8,345 bases of DNA from Sphingomonadales bacterium (GCA_020200935.1 JAIVHR010000269.1:1-8345), one strand, 5' to 3'. Shown: positions 1-6,636, numbered from the stretch's first letter. Numbers and translations are program-made. The notes: generated from the sequence alone by a model not told the origin.

Positions 1-72
1 GGCGTAGCTCAGGGGTAGAGCACAACCTTGCCAAGGTTGGGGTCGTGAGTTCGAATCTCATCGCCCGCTCCA
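1..72 (+). tRNA. tRNA-Gly (anticodon GCC), 5' end cut by window
   Basis: Cloverleaf read directly. The acceptor 5' strand is represented by GGCG (1-4), so three bases lie before the window; its partner CGCCCGC is at 62-68. D stem is GCTC/GAGC (7-10/18-21). Anticodon stem is CAACC/GGTTG (23-27/35-39) with loop TTGCCAA, anticodon GCC at 30-32. T arm has loop TTCGAAT (50-56). Discriminator T69 is followed by an encoded CCA (70-72), then a run of five T that may help end transcription. It decodes GGC/GGT glycine codons. Confidence 0.96.
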
Positions 73-198
73 TTTTTCCTTTGATCGAAATGCGTCATCG
101 TCCCCGCACCGGGCGCATGGCGCTCGCATTTTCTCTCCCCGGTTGAACCGAATCGCCCCCTTGCGCATTGTCGGGGTGAAACCAACAGGAGCGAAGCC

Positions 199-663
199 AT
201 GTCGTCTATCCGCACCCTTGTCCTGCCGCTCGCCGGCTTCGCCACGCTCGCCGCCTGCGGTGGAGAGCCGGGGCCCGCAGCCGGCGATTTCGCCGCCGCC
301 TGCAACGCCGCCGGCAATCTCGACCCCGACCTCTGCGCCTGCCTCGACGAGCAGGCCGAAGGGCTCGAGCCCGATACCCACCGCTTCGTGATCGCGACGA
401 TCGCCGAGGACGAGGGCGAGGCGCAGCGGCTGCGCGGCGATCTCGACGATGCCGAGGCGACGCAGGCCGCGCAGTTCATCTCGCGCGGCATCCAGGCCTG
501 CATCATCGAGCTGCCGGCCTCCGAGGATGCCGACGTGATGGAGAGCGAGGCCCTGCCTCCACCGGGCGGCGAGGAAGCGGCGCCCGAGGGCGACGGTGCG
601 ATGGCCGGCGAGACGGCGATGGGCGAAACCGGCGACGGCGAGCCGGTTCCGGTCGAGCAATAA
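199..663 (+). CDS. Small acidic lipoprotein of unknown function
   Basis: Predicted 154-residue protein that I do not recognise as a named family. The N-terminus is a lipoprotein signal: Arg5, a hydrophobic core, then lipobox LAAC with lipidated Cys20, so it should be exported and anchored in a membrane facing the periplasm. The mature part has four further cysteines (35, 46, 48, 101), including a CAC pair, compatible with two disulfides, then a helical acidic middle. The tail from about residue 110 is low complexity, rich in Glu, Gly, Ala and Pro, probably disordered. The ATG at 199 is preceded by AGGAG at suitable spacing. It runs towards the DUF6445-like gene, the two stop codons being only 3 bases apart, so they probably share a termination zone. 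Confidence 0.85.
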   Translation: MSSIRTLVLPLAGFATLAACGGEPGPAAGDFAAACNAAGNLDPDLCACLDEQAEGLEPDTHRFVIATIAEDEGEAQRLRGDLDDAEATQAAQFISRGIQACIIELPASEDADVMESEALPPPGGEEAAPEGDGAMAGETAMGETGDGEPVPVEQ

Positions 664-666
664 ACC

Positions 667-1278
667 TCAACTTTTCGCCGCGGCAAAGAACATCAGGCAG
701 ACCAGCCGCCCGGTCTCGGCATCGCCGCCGAAGCCGGGGCCTGCATTGTGGAACATCCAGGGGCTGAACAGGATCAGCCGGTTGAAGCGCGCCGGGACGC
801 GCATCGTCCGCTCCCATTTGCCCTGCTTGAGCGTGTCCCGGTTGACGACATCCTCGATCAGCGCGTTGGCATCGGCATAGCCCGAGGCGGCGAGCTTCGC
901 CGGATCGCGCGGCACCTGCTCGAGCCCGGTGCGGCGGTGGCGGAAGAAATCGGTGCCGCCGCGGCAATCCTCGTCGCGGCTCAGGAACAGGATCCCCGAA
1001 TAAAAGCACGGATCGACATGGACGCCGCTGGCGCCCTTGTCGCCCTTCAAGGTCAGCCGGCAATGGAGATGGCTGGTGTTGTCGGCCGGCGCGACCTGTG
1101 TGCCGACGATCCGCGCGATGGTCGCATCGAGCCCGTCTATCGGCAGCTTCTCGCGCGAGAGATGGCCCGGATAATTGCCCTTCTTGAAGGCCGGATCATA
1201 ATCGAGCCCGAGCGCCTTGCGCCGCGCGCCGTGCGGGTCGGCGAGAAAATCGTCGATGACCATCAGCGAGGGCAGCAT
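667..1278 (-). CDS. DUF6445-like protein, probable Fe(II)/2-oxoglutarate-type fold
   Basis: 203-residue protein. The start (VIDDFLADP) and overall pattern match the DUF6445 family as I remember it. Visible signature: HVD at residues 87-89 after a GxxGVH segment, then H177 in SPWMFHNAG and R191 in GRLVCLMFF. Spacing and strand pattern fit the HxD...H...R iron- and 2-oxoglutarate-binding site of the cupin-fold dioxygenases. Actual hydroxylase activity and substrate are unknown; relatives are often found near flavin-dependent halogenases and TonB receptors, neither of which is in this window. Start ATG at 1278 is followed by a second possible ATG at 1263; neither has a clear ribosome binding site. 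Divergent from the MaoC gene, with a 76-base shared upstream region. Confidence 0.85.
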   Translation of the reverse strand: MLPSLMVIDDFLADPHGARRKALGLDYDPAFKKGNYPGHLSREKLPIDGLDATIARIVGTQVAPADNTSHLHCRLTLKGDKGASGVHVDPCFYSGILFLSRDEDCRGGTDFFRHRRTGLEQVPRDPAKLAASGYADANALIEDVVNRDTLKQGKWERTMRVPARFNRLILFSPWMFHNAGPGFGGDAETGRLVCLMFFAAAKS

Positions 1279-1354
1279 GGCGAGAGCCGTGCGGCGGCGG
1301 GCGGCATGCTGTCAAGCGGTTGCGCGGGACGCGCGGACGAGGCAGACAGCGCCC

Positions 1355-1810
1355 ATGCCCGGAAAATTCTTCGACCAGTTCGAGATCGGCGAGGTCATCG
1401 CCCACCCGATCACCCGCACGGTCACCGAGACCGACAATCTGCTGATGACGGCGCTGACCCACAATGCCCAGCCGCTCCATCTCGATGCGGAGGCGGCGAA
1501 GGACACCGAGTTCGGCCAGATCCTCGTCAACAGCTGTTTCACCTTCTCGCTGATGATCGGCGTCTCGGTCGGCGAGACGACGGTCGGCACATTGGTCGCC
1601 AATCTCGGCTTCAACGACGTCGTCTTCCCCAAGCCGGTGTTCATCGGCGACACGCTGACGACGCGCACCGAAGTGATCGACAAGCGCGAGAGCAAATCGC
1701 GCCCCAACGCCGGTATCGTCACCTTCAAGCACAGCTGCAGCAACCAGCGCGGCGAGACGGTCGCGACCTGCACGCGAACGACGATGCTCAAGAAATCGGA
1801 CGCCGCATGA
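1355..1810 (+). CDS. MaoC-type acyl-CoA hydratase/dehydratase
   Basis: 151 residues, the length of a single hot-dog domain. It should add water to, or remove it from, a CoA-bound enoyl acid in the cytoplasm. The hydratase-2 region reads HNAQPLHLD at residues 36-44. The usual GDxNPLH is altered: Asn37 stands where the catalytic Asp normally is, and Gln39 replaces the Asn, while P40, L41, H42 and D44 are kept. To my knowledge such variants occur in mesaconyl-CoA/itaconyl-CoA hydratase-like MaoC proteins. The frame is open upstream to 1217, but that extension is antisense to the DUF6445 gene and lacks MaoC sequence, so ATG 1355, followed directly by the family-like GKFFDQFEIG, is chosen. The stop overlaps the next gene's start (ATGA), indicating translational coupling with a CoA-ester lyase. 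Likely alternatives for the substrate: mesaconyl-CoA, itaconyl-CoA or 2-methylfumaryl-type esters. Confidence 0.9.
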   Translation: MPGKFFDQFEIGEVIAHPITRTVTETDNLLMTALTHNAQPLHLDAEAAKDTEFGQILVNSCFTFSLMIGVSVGETTVGTLVANLGFNDVVFPKPVFIGDTLTTRTEVIDKRESKSRPNAGIVTFKHSCSNQRGETVATCTRTTMLKKSDAA

Positions 1811-2667
1811 GCGAGCCGCGCTCCTGGCTCTTCGTCCCCGGCGACAGCGAGAAGAAGATCGCCAAGGCGCTGGCGAGCGAGGCCGATGCGGTGATCATCG
1901 ATCTGGAAGATTCGGTCGCCGACGCGAACAAGGACGCCGCCCGGGCGCTGGCCGCCGAAACGCTGGCAGACGCCGGCGAGACGGGCCCGCGGATCTGGGT
2001 GCGGATCAATCCGCTCGATAGCGGCCGCGCCGAGCCCGACATCGCGGCGATCGCGGCGGCGGCTCCGCATGGCGTCATGCTGCCCAAAGCGGAAAGCGGC
2101 GCCGATATCGCGCTCACCGCGCGCTATATCGACGAAGCCGGCGGGGCCGAGGCGATCCGCATCTGCGCGGTCGCCACCGAAACCGCCAGGAGCCTGTTCG
2201 GGCTCGACAGCTATGCCGATGCGAGCGATCGGCTGGCGATGCTGACCTGGGGCGCCGAGGATCTCTCGGCGGCGCTCGGCGCGACGAGCAAATACGATAT
2301 TTCGGGCGAACTCTCCTTCACCTACCGGCTCGCGCGATCCTTGTGCCTCGCCGGCGCGGTCGCCGCCGGGGTCCAGCCGGTCGACACGCTCTATGCCGAT
2401 TTTGGCGACGAGGAAGGGCTGATGCGCGATTGCGAGGCCGGGCGGCGCGAAGGCTTTACCGGCAAACTCGCCATCCATCCCGCGCAGCTGCCGGTGATCA
2501 ACGCCGCCTTTACCCCGAGCGAGGAGGAACTCGCCGAGGCGCGCCGCATCATCGCCGCCTTCGCCGATCACCCCGAGGCCGGGACGATCGGGCTCGACGG
2601 CCGGATGATCGACCGCCCGCATCTGGTGCAGGCCCAACGCACCGTTGCGCGGGCCAAACGGGGGTAG
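1807..2667 (+). CDS. CitE/HpcH-HpaI family CoA-ester lyase
   Basis: 286 residues, the usual length for the malyl-CoA/citramalyl-CoA lyase branch of the CitE family: Mg-dependent reversible retro-aldol cleavage of a hydroxyacyl-CoA into acetyl-/propionyl-CoA plus glyoxylate or pyruvate. Landmarks in order: RSWLFVPGD (5-13), AVIIDLEDSV (28-37), RINPL, MLPKAES, ATETARSLFG with the metal-ligand Glu, TWGAEDLSAALG with the metal-ligand Asp, and GKLAIHPAQLP near the C-terminus. All core residues look intact. The start ATG at 1807 overlaps the MaoC stop. The frame is open as far back as 748, but that part is antisense or out of frame to real genes. The pair hydratase plus lyase resembles the last two steps of itaconate breakdown (Ich/Ccl) or mesaconyl-CoA/methylmalyl-CoA chemistry; sequence alone does not decide between them. 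Confidence 0.92.
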   Translation: MSEPRSWLFVPGDSEKKIAKALASEADAVIIDLEDSVADANKDAARALAAETLADAGETGPRIWVRINPLDSGRAEPDIAAIAAAAPHGVMLPKAESGADIALTARYIDEAGGAEAIRICAVATETARSLFGLDSYADASDRLAMLTWGAEDLSAALGATSKYDISGELSFTYRLARSLCLAGAVAAGVQPVDTLYADFGDEEGLMRDCEAGRREGFTGKLAIHPAQLPVINAAFTPSEEELAEARRIIAAFADHPEAGTIGLDGRMIDRPHLVQAQRTVARAKRG

Positions 2668-2679
2668 AAAGTCGGAACA

Positions 2680-2707
2680 CCGTTCGTCCTGAGCTTGTCG
2701 AAGGGCG
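2680..2707 (+). repeat. Dispersed palindrome-like repeat, copy 1 (left flank of GIY-YIG gene)
   Basis: 28-bp element with core CGTCCTGAGCTTGTCGAAGG and an imperfect inner dyad (TTCG...CGAA ends at 2683-2702). An inverted copy at 3040-3067 matches at 27 of 28 positions, and a third copy lies at 7238-7263. I know this sequence as an abundant interspersed repeat of sphingomonad genomes; its spurious translation is RPELVEGR. This copy provides the TTG (2695) that is a possible start of the GIY-YIG gene, and its GAAGGGCG end acts as a purine-rich leader just before ATG 2710. Confidence 0.88.
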
Positions 2708-2709
2708 GG

Positions 2710-3015
2710 ATGCAGAGCTCTATCGTGGACTTCTACGCCTATATCCTCCGCTGTGCCGACCGGACTTACTATACCGGCCATACCGATAATCTCGAAAGGC
2801 GCTTGGCCGAGCATCAAGGAGGCGGCGTTTGCGATTGGACCCGTCGCCGACTGCCGGTCGAAATGGTCTGGTCTGAGACTTTCCCGACGCGGATCGAGGC
2901 GCTCGAAGCTGAACGCCGGATCAAGGGATGGTCGCGGGCCAAAAAGGAGGCGCTGATCCGCGGTGATTGGCCTGCGATCAGCCGGTTGGCGAAGAAGGCG
3001 AAGAAGAAGAGCTGA
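2710..3015 (+). CDS. GIY-YIG nuclease family protein (UPF0213/YhbQ-like)
   Basis: 101 residues from ATG 2710 (106 if the in-frame TTG at 2695, inside the repeat, is used), the typical size of a single-domain GIY-YIG protein. The signature is YAY (9-11) ... YYTG (20-23), followed by HTDNLERRLAEH with the conserved Arg (30/31), and EALEAERRIKGW with the probable metal-binding Glu68. The C-terminus is Lys-rich (KKAKKKS), suited to nucleic-acid contact. Proteins of this type are predicted to cut DNA, but cellular roles of the small solo forms are largely unknown. The gene is separate from the CoA-ester lyase gene (27 bases from that stop to TTG 2695) and is enclosed by inverted repeat copies at 2680-2707 and 3040-3067. 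It ends convergent to the Mic60-like gene. Confidence 0.92.
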   Translation: MQSSIVDFYAYILRCADRTYYTGHTDNLERRLAEHQGGGVCDWTRRRLPVEMVWSETFPTRIEALEAERRIKGWSRAKKEALIRGDWPAISRLAKKAKKKS

Positions 3016-3039
3016 CGGCCGGCGACAATGTCTGCGGCT

Positions 3040-3067
3040 CGCCCTTCGACAGGCTCAGGACGAACGG
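3040..3067 (-). repeat. Dispersed palindrome-like repeat, copy 2 (right flank, inverted)
   Basis: Reverse complement of copy 1 with a single difference (GAGCCTG for GAGCTTG). It lies 24 bases after the GIY-YIG stop and 56 bases before the end of the convergent Mic60-like gene. Together with copy 1 it brackets a 388-bp segment. I could not see a target-site duplication outside the pair. Confidence 0.88.
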
Positions 3068-3123
3068 GAGTTGGCGGCGCGGGTGATTGCTTCCCCGCTC
3101 TCCGATGTCGCCGTCGCGCGGCG

Positions 3124-4053
3124 TTATTCAGAAGTAGCGGCACTTTCCTCCGCGCCCGCCGCGTTCCCCGACTGCTGGCGCTCCCGCGCCGTGCGCGGCT
3201 CGATCAGCGTGATCGTCTCGATCCGGTCGAGCGCGTTGCGCGCGGCGATATAGCGGCGGGCATCGGCGATCCACGGCGCCGCCGCCTCGCGGCCGGGCAG
3301 CCGCAGCACCTCGGCGAGCGCGGTATCGACCTGGCCGACCGCGAGCTTGTCCTTGGCGCGCTGCAGCCGGTCGCGCGGCGCGGGCGAGGGCGTTCCCTCC
3401 TGGCGCAGCACGAAGATTTCCGAAAATTCGCGGCGCACCGATTGCCACCAGCCCTCATCCTCGCTGCGCCCGGCAAGCGCCGGTGAAAGCTCGTTGAGGC
3501 GCGATTGCAGCCCGTCGAGCGTCACCGGCTGCTGCGAGGCGGCGATGATCCGCGCGACGGCCTCGGGCGCGCTATTGCCGAAGCGTTCACGCAGCAGACC
3601 TTCGATATAGCCGAGCGCGATGCCGCGATCGAGCGCGCGGCGCGCGGCGAAGGCGACCAGCAGCCCCTCGGCGCGCGCCGCATTGCCGACCGCCGAGCTC
3701 GCCTGGACGTTGATCCGCCCGATCCGGTCTTCAAGGTCGGCGACGCGGCGGGCGAGCGTTGCCCGATCGGCTTCGATCTCGGCGGTCTCGGGCGCTTCGC
3801 CGACCGGTGCACCCGGCGTGCCGGGCTCGGTTTCGTCGAGCTGGCGTTCGAGCGCATCGACCGCGGCGCTCGATTGCGCCGAGGGCGCCTCGCGGTCGAC
3901 CGCCAGCACGCCCAGCGATCCGCCGTAATTGACGAGGATCCAGCCCATCGCGATCAGCCCGCCGAGAAAGGCGACGCCGGCGATGATCAGCACCCTGATC
4001 AGCGAGCGCCGCGGCGTATCGGGCGGTTCGATCGGTTCATAATCTCCGGGCAT
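3124..4053 (-). CDS. Mic60/mitofilin-like inner-membrane protein (COG4223 type) of the hem cluster
   Basis: 309 residues. Short cytoplasmic start rich in Pro and acidic residues (DYEPIEPP), Arg15-Arg16, one membrane segment at about 21-41, then a periplasmic region. Residues about 60-115 are low complexity turning into a coiled coil (heptad-like ATLARRVADLEDRIGRI). The C-terminal half, about 125-290, is helical and contains the runs LLVAFAARRALDRG, LGYIEGLLRERFG and EVLRLPGREAAAPWI. This layout is that of the alphaproteobacterial relatives of mitochondrial Mic60, which sit beside hem genes and shape or anchor the inner membrane. It is the last gene of hemC-hemD-mic60; its ATG overlaps the end of the truncated hemD by 17 bases. 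The tail (from about 285) is Ala/Glu-rich. Older annotation often calls these 'hypothetical' or HemX-like. Confidence 0.8.
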   Translation of the reverse strand: MPGDYEPIEPPDTPRRSLIRVLIIAGVAFLGGLIAMGWILVNYGGSLGVLAVDREAPSAQSSAAVDALERQLDETEPGTPGAPVGEAPETAEIEADRATLARRVADLEDRIGRINVQASSAVGNAARAEGLLVAFAARRALDRGIALGYIEGLLRERFGNSAPEAVARIIAASQQPVTLDGLQSRLNELSPALAGRSEDEGWWQSVRREFSEIFVLRQEGTPSPAPRDRLQRAKDKLAVGQVDTALAEVLRLPGREAAAPWIADARRYIAARNALDRIETITLIEPRTARERQQSGNAAGAEESAATSE

Positions 4054-4489
4054 GCCCCGCCGATAGAGGATTGCGCGAGCCGAGACCAGCCCGCGCTTGG
4101 TGGGGCTGTATGGCGTCGGCGTCGGCCTCCAGGCCTGGGCGGGCTAGCCGGCGGCCGTCGGCGCGGAGCCGGTCGGCGGCGTCCTCGCTGGTTCCGGCGC
4201 CGATGACGACATCGTCGAAACCGGCGCCGCGCGCCGCCCTGCCGGTCGCCTCGCCGACCGCATAGGCCGGCAATCGCGTGAACGGGGCGAGCGCCGCGCC
4301 GGCCTCGCCGGCGGCGTTGGCGCTGGTCATCAGCACCGCGTCGAACGCCTCGGGATCGGGCGCCGACCAGTCGCGCGCTTCGATGCTGAACAGCGGCACC
4401 ATCGCCGTCCTCCAGCCCTGCGCTTCGGCGCGCCTTTGCGTGACATGCGCGCCGGGCGTCGGCCGCAGGATGACGAGATGCGGCGTCAA
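4037..4489 (-). CDS. hemD: Uroporphyrinogen-III synthase, truncated (C-terminal half missing)
   Basis: HemD closes and inverts ring D of hydroxymethylbilane to give uroporphyrinogen III. The first ~110 residues look like a normal HemD N-terminal half: VILRPTPGAH (6-15), VPLFSIEARDW (31-41), FDAVLMTSANA (49-59), LPAYAVGEATGRAARGAGFDDV (73-94). After about residue 112 the similarity stops; the remaining ~38 residues (through QPHQARAGLGS) do not resemble HemD. The total of 150 residues compares with about 220-250 for the family. No missing half is visible in other frames before the next gene, because there is no room for it, so this is a deletion and not a simple frameshift. The start is TTG 4489, overlapping the hemC stop as TTGA, which implies translational coupling. 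Activity is doubtful. Confidence 0.8.
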   Translation of the reverse strand: MTPHLVILRPTPGAHVTQRRAEAQGWRTAMVPLFSIEARDWSAPDPEAFDAVLMTSANAAGEAGAALAPFTRLPAYAVGEATGRAARGAGFDDVVIGAGTSEDAADRLRADGRRLARPGLEADADAIQPHQARAGLGSRNPLSAGHARRL

Positions 4490-5409
4490 CCGGCGAACAG
4501 CCTGCGCAAGCGCGGACTCGCCTGTCCGAGCAGCCGCTCGGCCAGCGCCCGGCCGAGCGCGTCGCCATCATCCGCCGGCCCGGCTTCTTCGCCGGCGACG
4601 CATTCGCTGCCATTGTTGGTCAGAATCTCGGCAGCAAGCGTCATGGCGTCGCCCTCGATCCGCGCCAGCGCGGCGACCGGCGACCGGCAATCGGCGCCGA
4701 GCGCTTCGAGCAACGCGCGCTCGGCGGCGATGCAGCGATGGGTGACGTCATCGTCGATCGTTTCGATCAGCCGCCGCAGCGGCCCCTTCTCGGCCAGCGT
4801 CTCGATGCCGATCGCGCCCTGTTGCGGCGCCGGCAGGAATTCGCTCGCGGGCAGCGGCGTGCCGACATCGGGATGGCCGAGCCGGTCGAGCCCGGAGGCG
4901 GCGAGCAAGGTGGCGTCGAACCGCCCCTGCCCGACCGACGCGGCGCGCGTCGCGACATTGCCGCGCAGCAATCCGATATCGAGATCGGGGCGGCGGCGCA
5001 GCAATTGCGCGGCGCGGCGCGGCGAGGCGGTGCCGATCCGCGCGCGATCGGGCAATGAATCGATGCTTTCGGCGCCGATCAGCCGGTCGCGGACATCGGC
5101 GCGCGGCAGCAATGCGGCGAGCACGATCTCGGCCGGGCGGATCGTCTCGACATCCTTCATCGAATGAACCGCGAAATCGATCCGGCCGTCGCGCAGCGCG
5201 ACATCGAGTTCGCGCGTCCACAGCGCCTTGCCACCGATCTCGGCCAGCGCCCGGTGCTGCACCCTGTCGCCCGCCGCGACGATCGGGACGATGGCAATCG
5301 CATCATCGTCCCAGCCATGCGCCGTGCGGAGCGCCCCGGCGACGATGTCGGCCTGCGCCAACGCCAGCGGCGACCCGCGCGTACCGAGGCGGAGAGGAAT
5401 GGTGGACAT
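4486..5409 (-). CDS. hemC: Porphobilinogen deaminase (hydroxymethylbilane synthase)
   Basis: 307 residues, full length. It joins four porphobilinogen units into hydroxymethylbilane in the cytoplasm, the step before HemD. Diagnostic motifs are present: TRGSPLALAQ (10-19), K61 in GGKALWTRELD, the catalytic HSMKD (82-86, Asp86), GTASPRR with Arg131/132, RGNVATR (149-155), APQQGAIGIE (194-203), and Cys241 in LGADCRSP, the attachment point of the dipyrromethane cofactor. Start ATG 5409 directly begins the conserved N-terminal strand; no strong ribosome binding site is seen. First gene of the minus-strand hem cluster, overlapping hemD by 4 bases. In related genomes tsaD (kae1) is, as I recall, usually divergent upstream; here a 580-base non-coding stretch is found instead. 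Confidence 0.97.
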   Translation of the reverse strand: MSTIPLRLGTRGSPLALAQADIVAGALRTAHGWDDDAIAIVPIVAAGDRVQHRALAEIGGKALWTRELDVALRDGRIDFAVHSMKDVETIRPAEIVLAALLPRADVRDRLIGAESIDSLPDRARIGTASPRRAAQLLRRRPDLDIGLLRGNVATRAASVGQGRFDATLLAASGLDRLGHPDVGTPLPASEFLPAPQQGAIGIETLAEKGPLRRLIETIDDDVTHRCIAAERALLEALGADCRSPVAALARIEGDAMTLAAEILTNNGSECVAGEEAGPADDGDALGRALAERLLGQASPRLRRLFAG

Positions 5410-5989
5410 GGCGAGGGTGGTAGGCGAATTCGCAGGCGACGGGAACCGGGCGGGGTCCGACGTCGCGGCGGTTGCCGGCGGCCGATTGCCCGACGGGCCG
5501 GCCCCGCGCCGCGCCCGACTTTGGCTAATGTATGTTGCTCGGGGATCCCCCGGAAGCTGCCGTTGTTCGCCTCGTCCCCGGATGACCGCCCGCGACCCAT
5601 CGCGGATAACCGCCGCGGGCAGATCAGGCTTTCACCGGGGAACCAATGGCTATGCCCTTCAATGCAAGCTGCTTTCCGGCGGTTACGAATCTTTGGGCTC
5701 ACCGCCCTCTGTGCCAAATATAAATCACCTCTAACATTGTATAATGGCTTGCCAATCAGTATCTGATAAAAGATATGACGATGTAATTTCCTGTACCAAG
5801 CGGGGAACTCATCTAGCCTCCAAGCAGGTTTTTATATTATTTACTTGGGCGCATCTTCCGAATCGCGTATCTCTTGGTTTCACCGCGAGCCTCGGTCGAT
5901 CCGCCCGACGGCAATGTCCGAAGGCTCGAAATACCGGACCGATTCGCGCTTTGCGGACCCGCCGGCAACCAGGAATCAAGGCGGTCGCC
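5410..5989. other. Non-coding stretch between hemC and the kinase, with AT-rich island
   Basis: No credible gene is seen on either strand; frames here give Arg/Pro-rich or compositionally odd peptides with no recognisable motif. The part next to hemC (5410-5690) is GC-rich and must hold the hemC promoter, which I cannot place. From about 5690 to 5870 base composition drops sharply, unlike the rest of the window, with runs such as AAATATAAAT and TTTTTATATTATTTA. This could be a regulatory region, a small RNA locus or a remnant of inserted DNA. Confidence 0.6.
5740..5745 (+). promoter_or_regulatory. Possible -10 box (TATAAT)
   Basis: An exact TATAAT occurs in the AT-rich island, reading towards the kinase. 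No good -35 hexamer lies 16-18 bases upstream, and in an AT-rich patch such a match may be chance. If used, the transcript would start near 5752 and have a leader of about 240 bases before ATG 5990. Confidence 0.25.
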
Positions 5990-6636
5990 ATGACCAAACA
6001 CACTCCGCCCCATCCCGAACCGGGCATGAGTCTGGCTAGAAGGAATTTCTCCTCCAGGAGCTGCAGCACCGCGTCGCCAACAGCCTGCAGATCATCGCCA
6101 GCGTGCTGATGCAAAGCGCGCGGCGGGTGCAGTCGGAAGAATCGCGCCAGCATCTCCAGAATGCCTATCAACGGGTCATGTCGCTGACCGGGCTGCAGAA
6201 GCAGCTCGCGGTATCGAGCGCCGACAGCATCCCGCTGCGCCAGTATTTCGCCGGGCTGTGCGACAGCATCGGCGCCTCGATGATCGACGAGAAGGGCGGC
6301 ATCACGCTCAATTCCACCACCGACGACAGCTCGGCCAACGCCAACGAATCGACGAGCCTCGGCCTGATCGTCACCGAGCTGGTGATCAACGCCCTCAAGC
6401 ACGCCTTTCCCGATCGCGATCGGACCGGCGAGATCCTGGTCGATTACAAGACGCAAGGCACGGGCTTTGCGCTGATTGTGTCCGACGACGGGATCGGCAT
6501 CGCGGCCAGCGGCGAACCGACCACCCCCGGCCTCGGCACCGGCATAGTCGAAGCCCTGTCGCGACATCTCGGGGCGATCGTCGAACGGATCGACACGGCA
6601 CCCGGGACCAGGATCGAGATCGTCCGGGCCGCTTAG
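5990..6636 (+). pseudogene. HisKA_2/HWE-type sensor histidine kinase, frameshifted near the N-terminus
   Basis: Short soluble kinase, about 215 residues if one base is restored; no sensor or membrane part. ATG 5990 follows AAGGCGG with 5-base spacing and runs in frame to about 6040 (through MSLAR at 6026). From 6040 the kinase continues in a different frame: KEFLLQELQHRVANSLQ, with the phospho-acceptor His at 6067-6069. That frame is closed by TAG at 6037-6039, and its first usual start (GTG 6103) lies after the His. The joint reads GCTAGAAGG where GCTAGAAAGG would restore one frame; the span of 647 bases is one short of a multiple of three. Downstream the ATPase domain is intact: N box ELVINALKHAFP, VSDDGIGI, GLGTGIVEAL. 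Without repair the 177-residue product (6103-6636) would be an ATPase domain lacking its His. A sequencing error is possible. Confidence 0.82.

Noticed and set aside
748..1806. Long in-frame extension upstream of the CoA-ester lyase
   Set aside because: The extension is antisense to the DUF6445-like gene and then out of frame within MaoC; the family N-terminus (RSWLFVPG) begins right after ATG 1807.
1312..2817. 501-codon open frame on the minus strand
   Set aside because: It lies antisense to the MaoC and CoA-ester lyase genes, whose family motifs are unmistakable; the translated minus frame shows only composition-driven sequence.
3505..4206. 233-codon plus-strand frame opposite the Mic60-like gene
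   Set aside because: Arg/Gly/Ala-rich composition-driven sequence with no motif, entirely antisense to a gene with a clear membrane segment and coiled coil.
5541..5550. GGGGATCCCC perfect palindrome as an operator or terminator
   Set aside because: Only 10 bases, no loop, no T-run, and short palindromes are expected by chance in such GC-rich DNA.
5804..5830. GGAAC followed 18 bases later by GGTT, like an EcfG general-stress promoter
   Set aside because: Spacing is longer than the usual 16-17 and the second box is not CGTT; too weak to claim.
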